From positions 1-5,915 of the forward strand of contig JAQUOB010000085.1 in NCBI GenBank assembly GCA_028717325.1: a DNA stretch of 5,915 nt, read 5' to 3'. Positions 1-5,915 of this stretch are shown piece by piece; position 1 is the first letter of the stretch, and every line of letters begins with the position of its first letter. A program made the position numbers and the translations under genes. Below the pieces are notes generated by a model that saw only the letters and a program-made list of their open reading frames with translations, did no database searches and was not told the origin of the DNA. This DNA comes from Candidatus Margulisiibacteriota bacterium. GTDB lineage: Bacteria; Margulisbacteria; WOR-1; O2-12-FULL-45-9; XYB2-FULL-48-7.

Positions 1-1237
1 AAAAAGACCGTTCATCGCGGGCGGCCCGAGCGATCCCGGCGGCAATACCCGATTCCGACAGGATAAAACTATTGTCATAGGTAATGGTTTGAACATTTTC
101 ACGCCCGACGATATCGGCGATCCAGATGAGGAATTTAATGACCGCGGCCGGATCATGAATGGCGGTGGCCAGATTATACATGCCGTCAAAGAGCGAGATT
201 TCACCCAGGACGCGAAGAAAATTATTCTTTTCGTCCACATTGGGTAAAAGTCGGTTCAACATTCCAATTTTTGCGCTGGCCGAAAAACCGGGAGTGTCGC
301 CGCCGGACCAGGCCAAAAATCTCTGCCGCCCCCAGGCGGGCAGGTCTTTTTTTTCTGTGCCGGCAATGAGCCCGCGCAGGGTCGTAACGACGGCGTCAAA
401 GGCGCTCAATTTGTCGTCGGTAAAAATACCGCGTTCGCTCTGGGCGTCGATATCGGCAAAATTTACCAGGGTTACGAAGGCCAAGATTTTTTCTCTCAAG
501 CTTTGACTAGCCGTCCTCATCGTGATCGCATCCGCACACTCGAAGATACTCCGGTCCCGGGTGATCGCCAGTCCGCCGATCAGATCGTGTTCTCCGATCG
601 TTGATTCGATCAGGAGGAGAGATTCTCTATTGGCTATTTGGCAAGAAGAGAGAGTTGCCGCGACCGCTGCTTTCAGGGCCGGACTGCGTCGGAATAAGTC
701 GAGGCCGACATGGGGATGGCGCTCCCGATTGCCGGTTGCCTTGCCGATATCGTGGAGCAGGGTGGTGATCAACAGTAGTCTTTTGTCGTTATTGTTCAAC
801 GAATTATACAGTCTTGCGAGCTCGACGATCGCCGGGCAGGCGTCCGCCAGGCCGTTAATGCCGCGATCACCGAATAGAAGAACGGCATTATCGAGTGTCT
901 TGCAGTTGGCGAGGCGAGCCAACGAATGAAACAGCCAGACGGTGTGCGTGACCGCGTCCATCCGACGGGAAAAAGTCTTGTCCCCGGCAATCGGGCCGAC
1001 ATAAGCTTCCAGCGCCTCAAATAAGGGGACAGTCATGCGGTTCGGGAAACGATCAGTGATCTGCCAGATAAAAGTCGAGATCGGCGCGGAACAGAGCCGG
1101 TTCAATATCCCGGGCGGGAACAGCCGGCGAACCTCACGCAGCCCGTGTAAGCGGGACTCAAGGTCATAGCCGGCTCTGACCGGAGAATGATCCCATTTTA
1201 TGGTCTCAAAAGAAGGCTGTGCGATACCGAGTTTCAT
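1..1237 (-). CDS. HD-domain protein (predicted metal-dependent phosphohydrolase), C-terminus cut by window edge
   Basis: The frame is open for 412 codons from the ATG at 1237-1235 to the window edge, so the C-terminus is missing. Residues about 90-270 form an HD domain. Visible are a first His in DAVTHTVWLFHSL (H98), the doublet in LLITTLLHDIGKATG (H162, D163), extra histidines H174 and H176 in RHPHVG, H217 in TIGEHDLIGG, and a late Asp in LVNFADIDAQ (D262 or D264). This resembles the HD domains of GlnD and CCA-adding enzymes more than HD-GYP, because no GYP motif follows. Such domains usually bind metal and hydrolyse phosphoesters or nucleotides; the substrate here is unknown. Residues 1-90 (starting MKLGIAQPSFETIKWD) and those after 290 match nothing I recognise. 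No nucleotidyltransferase motif precedes the HD domain, so this is not a complete GlnD. No signal peptide or clear membrane segment is seen. The start overlaps the kinase stop (TAATG), so the two are probably translationally coupled. The HD assignment is firm; the role is open. Confidence 0.85.
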   Translation of the reverse strand, partial: MKLGIAQPSFETIKWDHSPVRAGYDLESRLHGLREVRRLFPPGILNRLCSAPISTFIWQITDRFPNRMTVPLFEALEAYVGPIAGDKTFSRRMDAVTHTVWLFHSLARLANCKTLDNAVLLFGDRGINGLADACPAIVELARLYNSLNNNDKRLLLITTLLHDIGKATGNRERHPHVGLDLFRRSPALKAAVAATLSSCQIANRESLLLIESTIGEHDLIGGLAITRDRSIFECADAITMRTASQSLREKILAFVTLVNFADIDAQSERGIFTDDKLSAFDAVVTTLRGLIAGTEKKDLPAWGRQRFLAWSGGDTPGFSASAKIGMLNRLLPNVDEKNNFLRVLGEISLFDGMYNLATAIHDPAAVIKFLIWIADIVGRENVQTITYDNSFILSESGIAAGIARAARDERSF

Positions 1238-1239
1238 TA
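1235..1239 (-). promoter_or_regulatory. TAATG stop-start overlap coupling kinase and HD gene
   Basis: On the minus strand the kinase TAA (1239-1237) shares its last A with the ATG of the HD gene (1237-1235). The upstream bases (AATCTAAGTTATAATG) contain no strong Shine-Dalgarno sequence. Re-initiation by ribosomes finishing the kinase is therefore the likeliest way the HD protein is translated. This supports a common transcript and a fixed stoichiometry of the two proteins. Confidence 0.75.
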
Positions 1240-3339
1240 TAACTTAGATTTCAACAGAGTCAGCCATTCGTGGTTGTAAGCGAGAAAGCCGCTTTCTTTT
1301 TCGTGGGGGATCAATGGGAGGGAAGAACACAAAATATTAGCGACCCGTCCGCCGGCCAAGGTCGGTAGAACGGCCAGGATAGCGGATTTGTAGCCGGAAG
1401 CCAGGAGCATTTTGATCGTAAAATCATCTACTCCGATATTGGTCAGTTTTTCCGGATCGATCGTTTCGCTGATGGCGACGATATCCAGGGGAGAGGACAA
1501 TTTTTCCATGATCGGCCGCAGGATCGAGGCCGGCCGCGGCTGTTCCGTTAAATATTTTTCAACGAGAAAATCTTCAGATTGCGGGGCTGGGGGATGGAAC
1601 ATAAGTTTGAGGCCGACCAGACGATAACCCTGGCCCACCACGGTCGGATTGAAAACGGCGCTCAAAACCAGGCCCGATTGTTTAAGCAGAGCGTAAGTTC
1701 CCCTCAGAAAGGCGGCCTGGGCGTTTAATTCCTCTTGGGTTGGGAAGGGGATCAGTCGTTCTCTCAAAGCCACTTCAAGCCGATCTTTTTCTGCCTCGGT
1801 TAATTTCTGGCCGTCTCTTTTCCTGATCTCAAAAATTCGGCAGACGTCGTTGTTTTTCTTGATGGCCCGGGTCGGCATAATGGTGGCCTCGCCAAAACCG
1901 AGCCGCTGCAGTTCAAATCTTATCGACTTTTCCCAAAAGTCAGAGGCGACGGATAGGTCATCGCCTGAAATAACAACTTCCGTGCGGCGGGAAAAATTGT
2001 TAGCGGAAAGATGGAGCCGGCCGGTTAACTGATATTCGTTAAGGCGATCGACCTGTCCGTTGATCTGGCCGACCAACTCTTCAACGGGGCTTTCCCGGAG
2101 ATGAGCCTGGGTGACAAATTCCAGGCACTGGTCAAAAAATTCCAGGCTTTCGGGTTCAACCAGTCTTTTTACTTCGTCGATTTTCTTCGACAGATCGTGG
2201 AGCTGGGGGGGCTGGGCGGTCAGCGGTTTGTAAGGAAGGATAACCGTAAAAACCGTTCCTTCGTCGTGACGACTAAAAAGGCTAATATGTCCGCCGTGGA
2301 TCTCCTGGATGATCTTTTTGGCGGTCGGCAGGCCCATGCCCGACCCCCCTTTTTTAGTGGTGAAGAACGGATCGAAGATTTGAGGCCGGACGTCTCTCGG
2401 AATTCCGGGACCGTTGTCCTGAATCAGGATAGACACCCGGCCGGCAACGGAATCACCCGTGACATGGATTTCGACTTTTTTATCTTGCTGCCCGCTGTCG
2501 CGCACGGCATGGATAGCGTTATCAATAATGGAAGAAAGGGCGTTACGCAATCCGCCTTCAACGCCTTCGATCGCGGGGCAGCTGCCGGATAAATTGAGTT
2601 GTATATTGTGCTCCGTCGTCAGAACCTTCCGGCTTTCGATCAGCTCTTTGAATAACTGGGCAAGATCGATGGTTTTAAAGTCCGCCCGACCGGAACTAAG
2701 GGCAAAAGTTTCATTGACCGTCATCAAAAGCGAATCGCATTCGCGCTCGATAGCGTCGCACTTTCGCGCGACTTCCTCCGGACCGCTGGACTTTTTGGCC
2801 AGGGCGGCCAGCAAGCGGACGGTATTGACCGGGCCCTTAAAGGTATGCAGTGCGGCAAAAGCGTAGGTGCCGGCCTCCATCAATATTTGCTCGTCGGCCG
2901 TCCGGACGGAAGGGGTTGCGTCGCTTTTTTCACTGACGTTTGACAGGCAGATTATTCTGTTGCGACCGATCCTGACGAACTGGCCGGATAAATTTACCGG
3001 CCGTCTGTTCGGGCCGGCAATGGTAATGTTATCAAAGACGATGTTAAGATTGCGCACCAGCAGGAGATCGGAGGGCTCTTTGTCTTCTTTCGAAGCGATG
3101 GCTTTCAATAATTTCGTAAGAATCGGGTTTTCCAGGACCGAACGGTCCGGGACAGCCTGGCCGACAAAAAATTTTATGAATCTTGGATTGGCATAAATTA
3201 TAATGCCCTGGTTGGAGATGATGGCGACACAGGCCCTCAATTTTGCGAGAGCTTTTGATGATAGTGAAGCTCCCCGGCCGGCCGTTATCTGGGCCGGCGG
3301 TGCGGAGCTTTTTCTGCCGTTTCTAACTTGATCAACCAT
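1237..3339 (-). CDS. Soluble sensor histidine kinase with PAS-like N-terminus and large C-terminal domain of unknown type
   Basis: This is a 700-residue protein. Residues about 28-135 look like a PAS sensor (ACVAIISNQGIIIYANPRF, residues 36-54, is the usual PAS opening). A dimerisation and phosphotransfer helix follows at about 150-215, with H165 in AALHTFKGPVNTVRLL as the probable phosphoacceptor. The ATPase domain, about 225-370, is complete: N-box with N274 (SSIIDNAIHAV), G1 box DNGPGIP (308-314), F box FDPFFTTK (322-329), and G2 box GGSGMGLPTAKK (331-342). The H-box is a variant, with Thr where Glu or Asp normally follows His. Residues about 385-700 resemble no output domain I know: no receiver, HPt, or DNA-binding motif. 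There is no signal peptide or membrane helix, so the kinase should be cytoplasmic. It lies 45 bases downstream of a gene carrying a receiver domain, its natural candidate partner. The ATG at 3339 was chosen because GAGAGGAGA lies just upstream. Kinase identity is near certain; the input signal and the role of the C-terminal part are unknown. Confidence 0.95.
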   Translation of the reverse strand: MVDQVRNGRKSSAPPAQITAGRGASLSSKALAKLRACVAIISNQGIIIYANPRFIKFFVGQAVPDRSVLENPILTKLLKAIASKEDKEPSDLLLVRNLNIVFDNITIAGPNRRPVNLSGQFVRIGRNRIICLSNVSEKSDATPSVRTADEQILMEAGTYAFAALHTFKGPVNTVRLLAALAKKSSGPEEVARKCDAIERECDSLLMTVNETFALSSGRADFKTIDLAQLFKELIESRKVLTTEHNIQLNLSGSCPAIEGVEGGLRNALSSIIDNAIHAVRDSGQQDKKVEIHVTGDSVAGRVSILIQDNGPGIPRDVRPQIFDPFFTTKKGGSGMGLPTAKKIIQEIHGGHISLFSRHDEGTVFTVILPYKPLTAQPPQLHDLSKKIDEVKRLVEPESLEFFDQCLEFVTQAHLRESPVEELVGQINGQVDRLNEYQLTGRLHLSANNFSRRTEVVISGDDLSVASDFWEKSIRFELQRLGFGEATIMPTRAIKKNNDVCRIFEIRKRDGQKLTEAEKDRLEVALRERLIPFPTQEELNAQAAFLRGTYALLKQSGLVLSAVFNPTVVGQGYRLVGLKLMFHPPAPQSEDFLVEKYLTEQPRPASILRPIMEKLSSPLDIVAISETIDPEKLTNIGVDDFTIKMLLASGYKSAILAVLPTLAGGRVANILCSSLPLIPHEKESGFLAYNHEWLTLLKSKL

Positions 3340-3342
3340 TGT

Positions 3343-3350
3343 CTCCTCTC
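3343..3350 (-). promoter_or_regulatory. Ribosome binding site of the histidine kinase
   Basis: The minus strand reads GAGAGGAGACAATG, a purine-rich GAGAGGAG ending three bases before the ATG at 3339-3337 (five bases if GAGG is taken as the core). An earlier ATG at 3353-3351 is in another frame and reaches a stop after six codons, so 3339 is the better start. The 45-base gap to the upstream stop shows no hairpin or promoter-like sequence, consistent with co-transcription. Confidence 0.75.
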
Positions 3351-3384
3351 ATGGGGAAATAAATTAGTCGTTAATAGAGGGACA

Positions 3385-5346
3385 TCATTCTCCCAGTATT
3401 AATTTGGCCAAGCGCTCGCCTAACCGGTTGAAATCAACCAAATCTTTTTTTGTAAATTCAACATCAGAATATTTGCTGGTTTGAAACACGCTTAGCCCCT
3501 GTGAGGCCTCGATACTCTGCTGGCTTGTCCAGAAAATTACTTTGGCGCCGTAGTTGAATGACCCGGGATTTTCTTTCAGGGCTTTTAAAATCGCCGCGCC
3601 GCCAGTCGTTCCCTGCTGACCGGGATCTAAAACCGAATCGAGTAAAACGACGTCAAATTTAGTGTTGGCCAGCAGTTTTTCCGCTTCGGCCCGGGAGGCG
3701 GCGGTGACAATGTTTTTCCAGCCGTCCTTGCCCAGCGATTCCGCGACGCTATTTCTAAATACATCGGCATCGTCAACAATTAAAATCGTGGAAGTTGTTT
3801 TGATCTGCCCCAGCAGGCGATCCCTGGCCGGTTCGGTAAAGAAAGAGTACAACCTTGAGGCCTGCTTCCGATGCCCCCACTGTTTGACCGGCATGAAGCG
3901 ATTGTCTTTATCAATTTCATCTCCCGCTTCTGTCGGGGCGGCTAAGCGGCTGGCCGGTTGGCCGACTTTGGTCGGCGGTAGTTCGGCGCAATTTTCAGGG
4001 ATATTTCTGGGAACCCGGACAAAGGTAGTAGGGATCAGGCCGGCCATATTCCAGAAGTTACGATCTAATTGATGAAGGCCGTTTCTTTGCTGGAGTTGGT
4101 CCGGGAGAGTTACTTCGGACGGGATCGACTCGCGCCCATAAGTGGCATTGGCGGTATTGAAAGGGAAGGGCTTTTCCGGATCGCTGGTCAGCTGTTTCAG
4201 GGATGGGTCCATAGTGTGCCCATCAACAATGGTCCTGACGCCGTCGACTTCCATCGCAACTCCGCCCTCGTCCCAGAAAAATTTGGTCCCATCCGGTCGC
4301 AGTCCGATCAAGGGGGAAGTTAATTCCACTTCCATCTTGTATCCGTGTTCTGCTTCTTCCGATGCGTAAAACCCTAAGGCGATGGAGTAACCGCGTGTGC
4401 TGGTTTTGGCGCCCAGATTGTCAATGTTTGATTGGAAAATGTAATTAACGTCTCTTTGCCTTAATACCTCATAGGGAGTCGTGTCATATTTCTTGCCACG
4501 AATAAAAACCGGGTTTTCTCTGTAAGCTCTGGCCAGTGCTCCGTGTCCGGAAGTATAAAAAGCCATCTGATCTTCCTGGGAAGACCCCCCGTCCATGTCG
4601 GCCAGAGTCGCGATCCTGGCGTCCGGCCGAAATTTGGGTACATAGGCGGTATTTTCAAACAGGATGATCGAATCCGGGTCCAGGCCGAAATAACCGTTTT
4701 GCTCGAAATAAGCTTCAAAGGTGGGTCGCATCGCTTCGCTGACGAAAAGTAGCCAGGGCATTGGGGCAGATGGTTGAAGCCTTAATTGGGTCCAAAAATG
4801 ATCGCGGGCCATGGCCGAAATATAAGTTTCATGTGCCAGCGGACCTTCATCGGTAATCTCGATCAAGCCCTTAGGCCTTGGATCGCCCGGATTTCTAAAT
4901 CTGGCAGCCTCACCGCCGGCCACCGTCATGCGGGCCAACGCGCCGCTGCGGATCAATGATTCGCCGAGTTGTTCGTGTTTTCCTTCTTTGGAAAGTGCCG
5001 CAAGGGTAGGAATTGTTGCCGGATCGATAAATTTGACTCGCTCCGGCCTGATCTTGGTCGATCTTGGATTGGCGACCATCCGTCGGACGGTATCGGTCGT
5101 GTCCCAGGGGATTTTTTTAAGGTCTGCGAAGCGCTGGGCTTGCCAGGCTTCCGGCATTTGATGCCAGGGAGTGCCGTCCCGCCCCTGAAGTAAATATCCG
5201 TAAGTGGTCGGCACCGCAACGATCTGCTGGCCGTGGCCGTTAGTTAAAATAACCTGGTGGCAAGGAGTCTTGCCGAAAGAAATTGCCGTCCGCCCTTTTA
5301 CCCCCGTTGGTTTTTTTTGCCCGACCAGATAAATGCTGCTTGTCAT
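3385..5346 (-). CDS. UDPGP-family uridylyltransferase (UDP-sugar pyrophosphorylase-like) fused to a C-terminal receiver domain
   Basis: The 653-residue protein has two parts. Residues 1 to about 450 match the UDPGP family (UGP/UAP type), which makes UDP-sugars from UTP and a sugar 1-phosphate. Visible landmarks are the nucleotide loop VAGGEAARF...PRPKG (142-160, with R149 and K159), NGYFGLDPDSIILFE (217-231), the glycine motif SGHGAL (266-271), YIFQSNIDNLGA (302-313), and PFNTANATY (395-403). This part has about the usual length for a full UDPGP enzyme. A Pro/Ala-rich linker follows (about 455-485). Residues 518-650 form a receiver domain: acidic pair D525 and D526 (ILIVDDAD), phosphoacceptor D570 (FDVVLLDSVLD), switch T607 (VIFWTSQQ), and Lys K633 or K634 (EFTKKDL). 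All key receiver residues are present, so it should be phosphorylatable. There is no DNA-binding output. It is the first gene of the likely operon and precedes a histidine kinase. The sugar substrate cannot be read from sequence, and catalytic competence is inferred. Both domain assignments are strong. Confidence 0.9.
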   Translation of the reverse strand: MTSSIYLVGQKKPTGVKGRTAISFGKTPCHQVILTNGHGQQIVAVPTTYGYLLQGRDGTPWHQMPEAWQAQRFADLKKIPWDTTDTVRRMVANPRSTKIRPERVKFIDPATIPTLAALSKEGKHEQLGESLIRSGALARMTVAGGEAARFRNPGDPRPKGLIEITDEGPLAHETYISAMARDHFWTQLRLQPSAPMPWLLFVSEAMRPTFEAYFEQNGYFGLDPDSIILFENTAYVPKFRPDARIATLADMDGGSSQEDQMAFYTSGHGALARAYRENPVFIRGKKYDTTPYEVLRQRDVNYIFQSNIDNLGAKTSTRGYSIALGFYASEEAEHGYKMEVELTSPLIGLRPDGTKFFWDEGGVAMEVDGVRTIVDGHTMDPSLKQLTSDPEKPFPFNTANATYGRESIPSEVTLPDQLQQRNGLHQLDRNFWNMAGLIPTTFVRVPRNIPENCAELPPTKVGQPASRLAAPTEAGDEIDKDNRFMPVKQWGHRKQASRLYSFFTEPARDRLLGQIKTTSTILIVDDADVFRNSVAESLGKDGWKNIVTAASRAEAEKLLANTKFDVVLLDSVLDPGQQGTTGGAAILKALKENPGSFNYGAKVIFWTSQQSIEASQGLSVFQTSKYSDVEFTKKDLVDFNRLGERLAKLILGE

Positions 5347-5353
5347 AACGATA

Positions 5354-5360
5354 CCTTTCC
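5354..5360 (-). promoter_or_regulatory. Ribosome binding site of the uridylyltransferase-receiver gene
   Basis: The minus strand reads AGAAAGGAAAGGTATCGTTATG. The GGAAAGG core ends seven bases before the ATG at 5346-5344, a normal spacing, and fixes the start of the 653-residue protein. Confidence 0.75.
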
Positions 5361-5460
5361 TTTCTTTCTATTAAATTTATTACCCATCTTTATATCGATG
5401 GCTATTTTGGGAAATTTCACTTTTATTGAAAAATTGTTTGAAAAATTTATGAAAAAATAG
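5361..5460 (-). promoter_or_regulatory. AT-rich leader, probable promoter region of the three-gene operon
   Basis: This is the only sizeable non-coding stretch before the operon, and its composition drops sharply (12 G/C in 60 bases at 5401-5460). A TATAAA on the minus strand at 5394-5389 could serve as a -10 box, but no good -35 box lies 16-18 bases upstream; GTGAAA at 5420-5415 is 20 bases away. Three A/T tracts at 5427-5458 could act as an UP-like or bent-DNA element. The TATAAA sits within a 5-bp inverted repeat (CCATC/GATGG). That a promoter lies here is inferred from context; the exact boxes are uncertain. Confidence 0.4.
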
Positions 5461-5472
5461 AAAGCTTGCTGA

Positions 5473-5513
5473 TCCCCACAGAGGGGAAAAGGATGTGTTC
5501 AGCGCGGACACAT
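5473..5513 (-). terminator. Two tandem hairpins after the hexapeptide gene, possible weak terminator
   Basis: Thirteen bases after the upstream stop codon, the minus strand forms an 8-bp hairpin, ATGTGTCC-GCGCT-GAACACAT (5513-5493, one G-T pair), followed by CCTTTT. Immediately after comes a second short hairpin, TCCCC-TCTGT-GGGGA (5487-5473). The T run is only four bases, so this is a weak or partial intrinsic terminator at best; some read-through into the operon is possible. Confidence 0.4.
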
Positions 5514-5526
5514 ACGAGGCCGCTGA

Positions 5527-5915
5527 TTATTTTGGGGAAAAGTATTGAGTCTTGCCTCCGAGTGAACCAATCGCCATTCCGCCAACCGGCTCGCAAAGTG
5601 CGACACCCCGGAAATTGCTTCCCGGCCCAAGCTTGCCACCCAAAATTAGGCAATCGTTTATCTGGGAATCTTTGCCAATGACGTTGAACTCTTGCATATC
5701 CCTGGGTTTGGGGAAAACCACCGTCCCATACATTTGAACCCCGGACTCCACGTGTGTATTGGCGCCGACGACTGAATGAACGATGCGAGTGTTCTCGCTG
5801 ATAGAAACATTATCGCCAATTAGTGAATTTCTAACGTGCGCATTGGGATGGATAAATACATTTTTCCCATGCCAGCTCTCATTTCCAGTTCTAAACCAAA
5901 GGCTGCCTTCGGCCT
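5527..5915 (-). CDS. C-terminal left-handed beta-helix (hexapeptide repeat) part of a probable sugar-nucleotide pyrophosphorylase, start outside window
   Basis: The frame enters at the right edge and stops with TAA at 5529-5527, giving 128 residues without the N-terminus. Most of it follows the hexapeptide rhythm of a left-handed parallel beta-helix: GKNVFI-HPNAHV, then SLI-GDNVSI-SENTRI and SVV-GANTHV-ESGVQM, with a later turn around NVIGKDSQIND. The pattern in which Ser-Val-Val or Ser-Leu-Ile precedes each Gly turn is common in the C-terminal helix of mannose-1-phosphate guanylyltransferase and glucose-1-phosphate nucleotidyltransferase relatives. The full gene is therefore probably an NDP-sugar pyrophosphorylase; an acyl- or acetyltransferase of the same fold is the alternative. 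The catalytic part is not in the window, so the enzyme type is inference. It ends with a Gly-rich segment, then KTQYFSPK. It points the same way as the operon 180 bases downstream but is separated from it by hairpins and an AT-rich leader. Confidence 0.8.
   Translation of the reverse strand, partial: AEGSLWFRTGNESWHGKNVFIHPNAHVRNSLIGDNVSISENTRIVHSVVGANTHVESGVQMYGTVVFPKPRDMQEFNVIGKDSQINDCLILGGKLGPGSNFRGVALCEPVGGMAIGSLGGKTQYFSPK

Noticed and set aside
159..929. Two plus-strand open frames (159-506 and 522-929)
   Set aside because: They lie antisense to the HD-domain gene, which carries recognisable motifs in a single 412-codon open frame. The plus-strand translations are low-complexity and Ser/Arg-rich with no motif.
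485..960. HD-GYP cyclic-di-GMP phosphodiesterase
   Set aside because: The HD doublet is present, but I find no HHExxxGxGYP-like segment after it, so a cyclic-di-GMP role is not supported.
796..1020. Short minus-strand frame overlapping the HD gene
   Set aside because: It is in a different frame within the HD gene, and the frame containing H98 and the H162-D163 doublet is the real one.
1..1237. Complete GlnD (PII uridylyltransferase)
   Set aside because: No N-terminal nucleotidyltransferase signature (GS followed by DxD) precedes the HD domain within the 90 residues available.
2101..2592. Plus-strand frame of 163 codons, and neighbours at 2459-2866 and 2867-3196
   Set aside because: They are antisense to the kinase ATPase region, whose N, G1, F and G2 boxes are intact; no ribosome binding site or motif supports them.
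3662..5193. Several short frames on both strands inside the uridylyltransferase-receiver gene
   Set aside because: They are shadows of a gene with clear domain motifs. The minus-strand ones (4461-4718, 4953-5219) are merely frame-shifted readings of the same region.
5347..5526. tRNA, riboswitch or CRISPR in the intergenic gap
   Set aside because: The gap has only two short hairpins and A-tracts; there is no cloverleaf, no conserved riboswitch core and no spaced long direct repeats.
5257..5681. Plus-strand frames 5257-5460 and 5466-5681, and a minus-strand frame 5447-5653
   Set aside because: They cross the operon start, the leader, or the hexapeptide gene in the wrong frame. They show no motif, and the hexapeptide frame explains 5527-5915 better.

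Overview
The window looks like bacterial chromosome from a lineage I cannot name. Base composition is balanced in the genes and very AT-rich in the one real intergenic gap (5401-5460 has only 12 G/C in 60). Protein sequences are divergent and the domain combinations unusual. That would fit an uncultured bacterial phylum known mainly from metagenomes, for example Margulisbacteria- or Omnitrophota-like lineages, but this is a guess from general character and not a placement. All recognised genes lie on the minus strand, so the window reads right to left.

Layout in transcription order: (1) 5915-5527, the C-terminal 128 residues of a left-handed beta-helix (hexapeptide repeat) protein, probably the tail of a sugar-nucleotide pyrophosphorylase whose start lies outside the window. 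(2) 5526-5347, a 180-base gap with two small hairpins next to the upstream stop codon, then an AT-rich leader with three A-tracts spaced 11-12 bases apart and a good ribosome binding site. (3) 5346-3385, a 653-residue fusion of a UDPGP-family uridylyltransferase (UDP-sugar pyrophosphorylase-like) with a C-terminal two-component receiver domain. (4) After a 45-base gap, 3339-1237, a 700-residue soluble histidine kinase with a PAS-like N-terminus, a variant H-box, an intact ATPase domain and about 310 C-terminal residues of unknown type. (5) Overlapping the kinase stop by one base (TAATG), 1237 to beyond position 1, an HD-domain protein of at least 412 residues.

The last three genes look like one operon. 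The most notable feature is that the receiver domain is attached to a predicted sugar-nucleotide synthesising enzyme and not to a DNA-binding output, with a likely cognate kinase next door and an HD-type (phosphohydrolase-like) protein coupled to it. The inferred model is a phosphorelay that acts on nucleotide-sugar supply (for glycan, capsule, exopolysaccharide or storage polymer synthesis) after translation. Sequence alone cannot show the signal, the sugar, or the HD protein's substrate.
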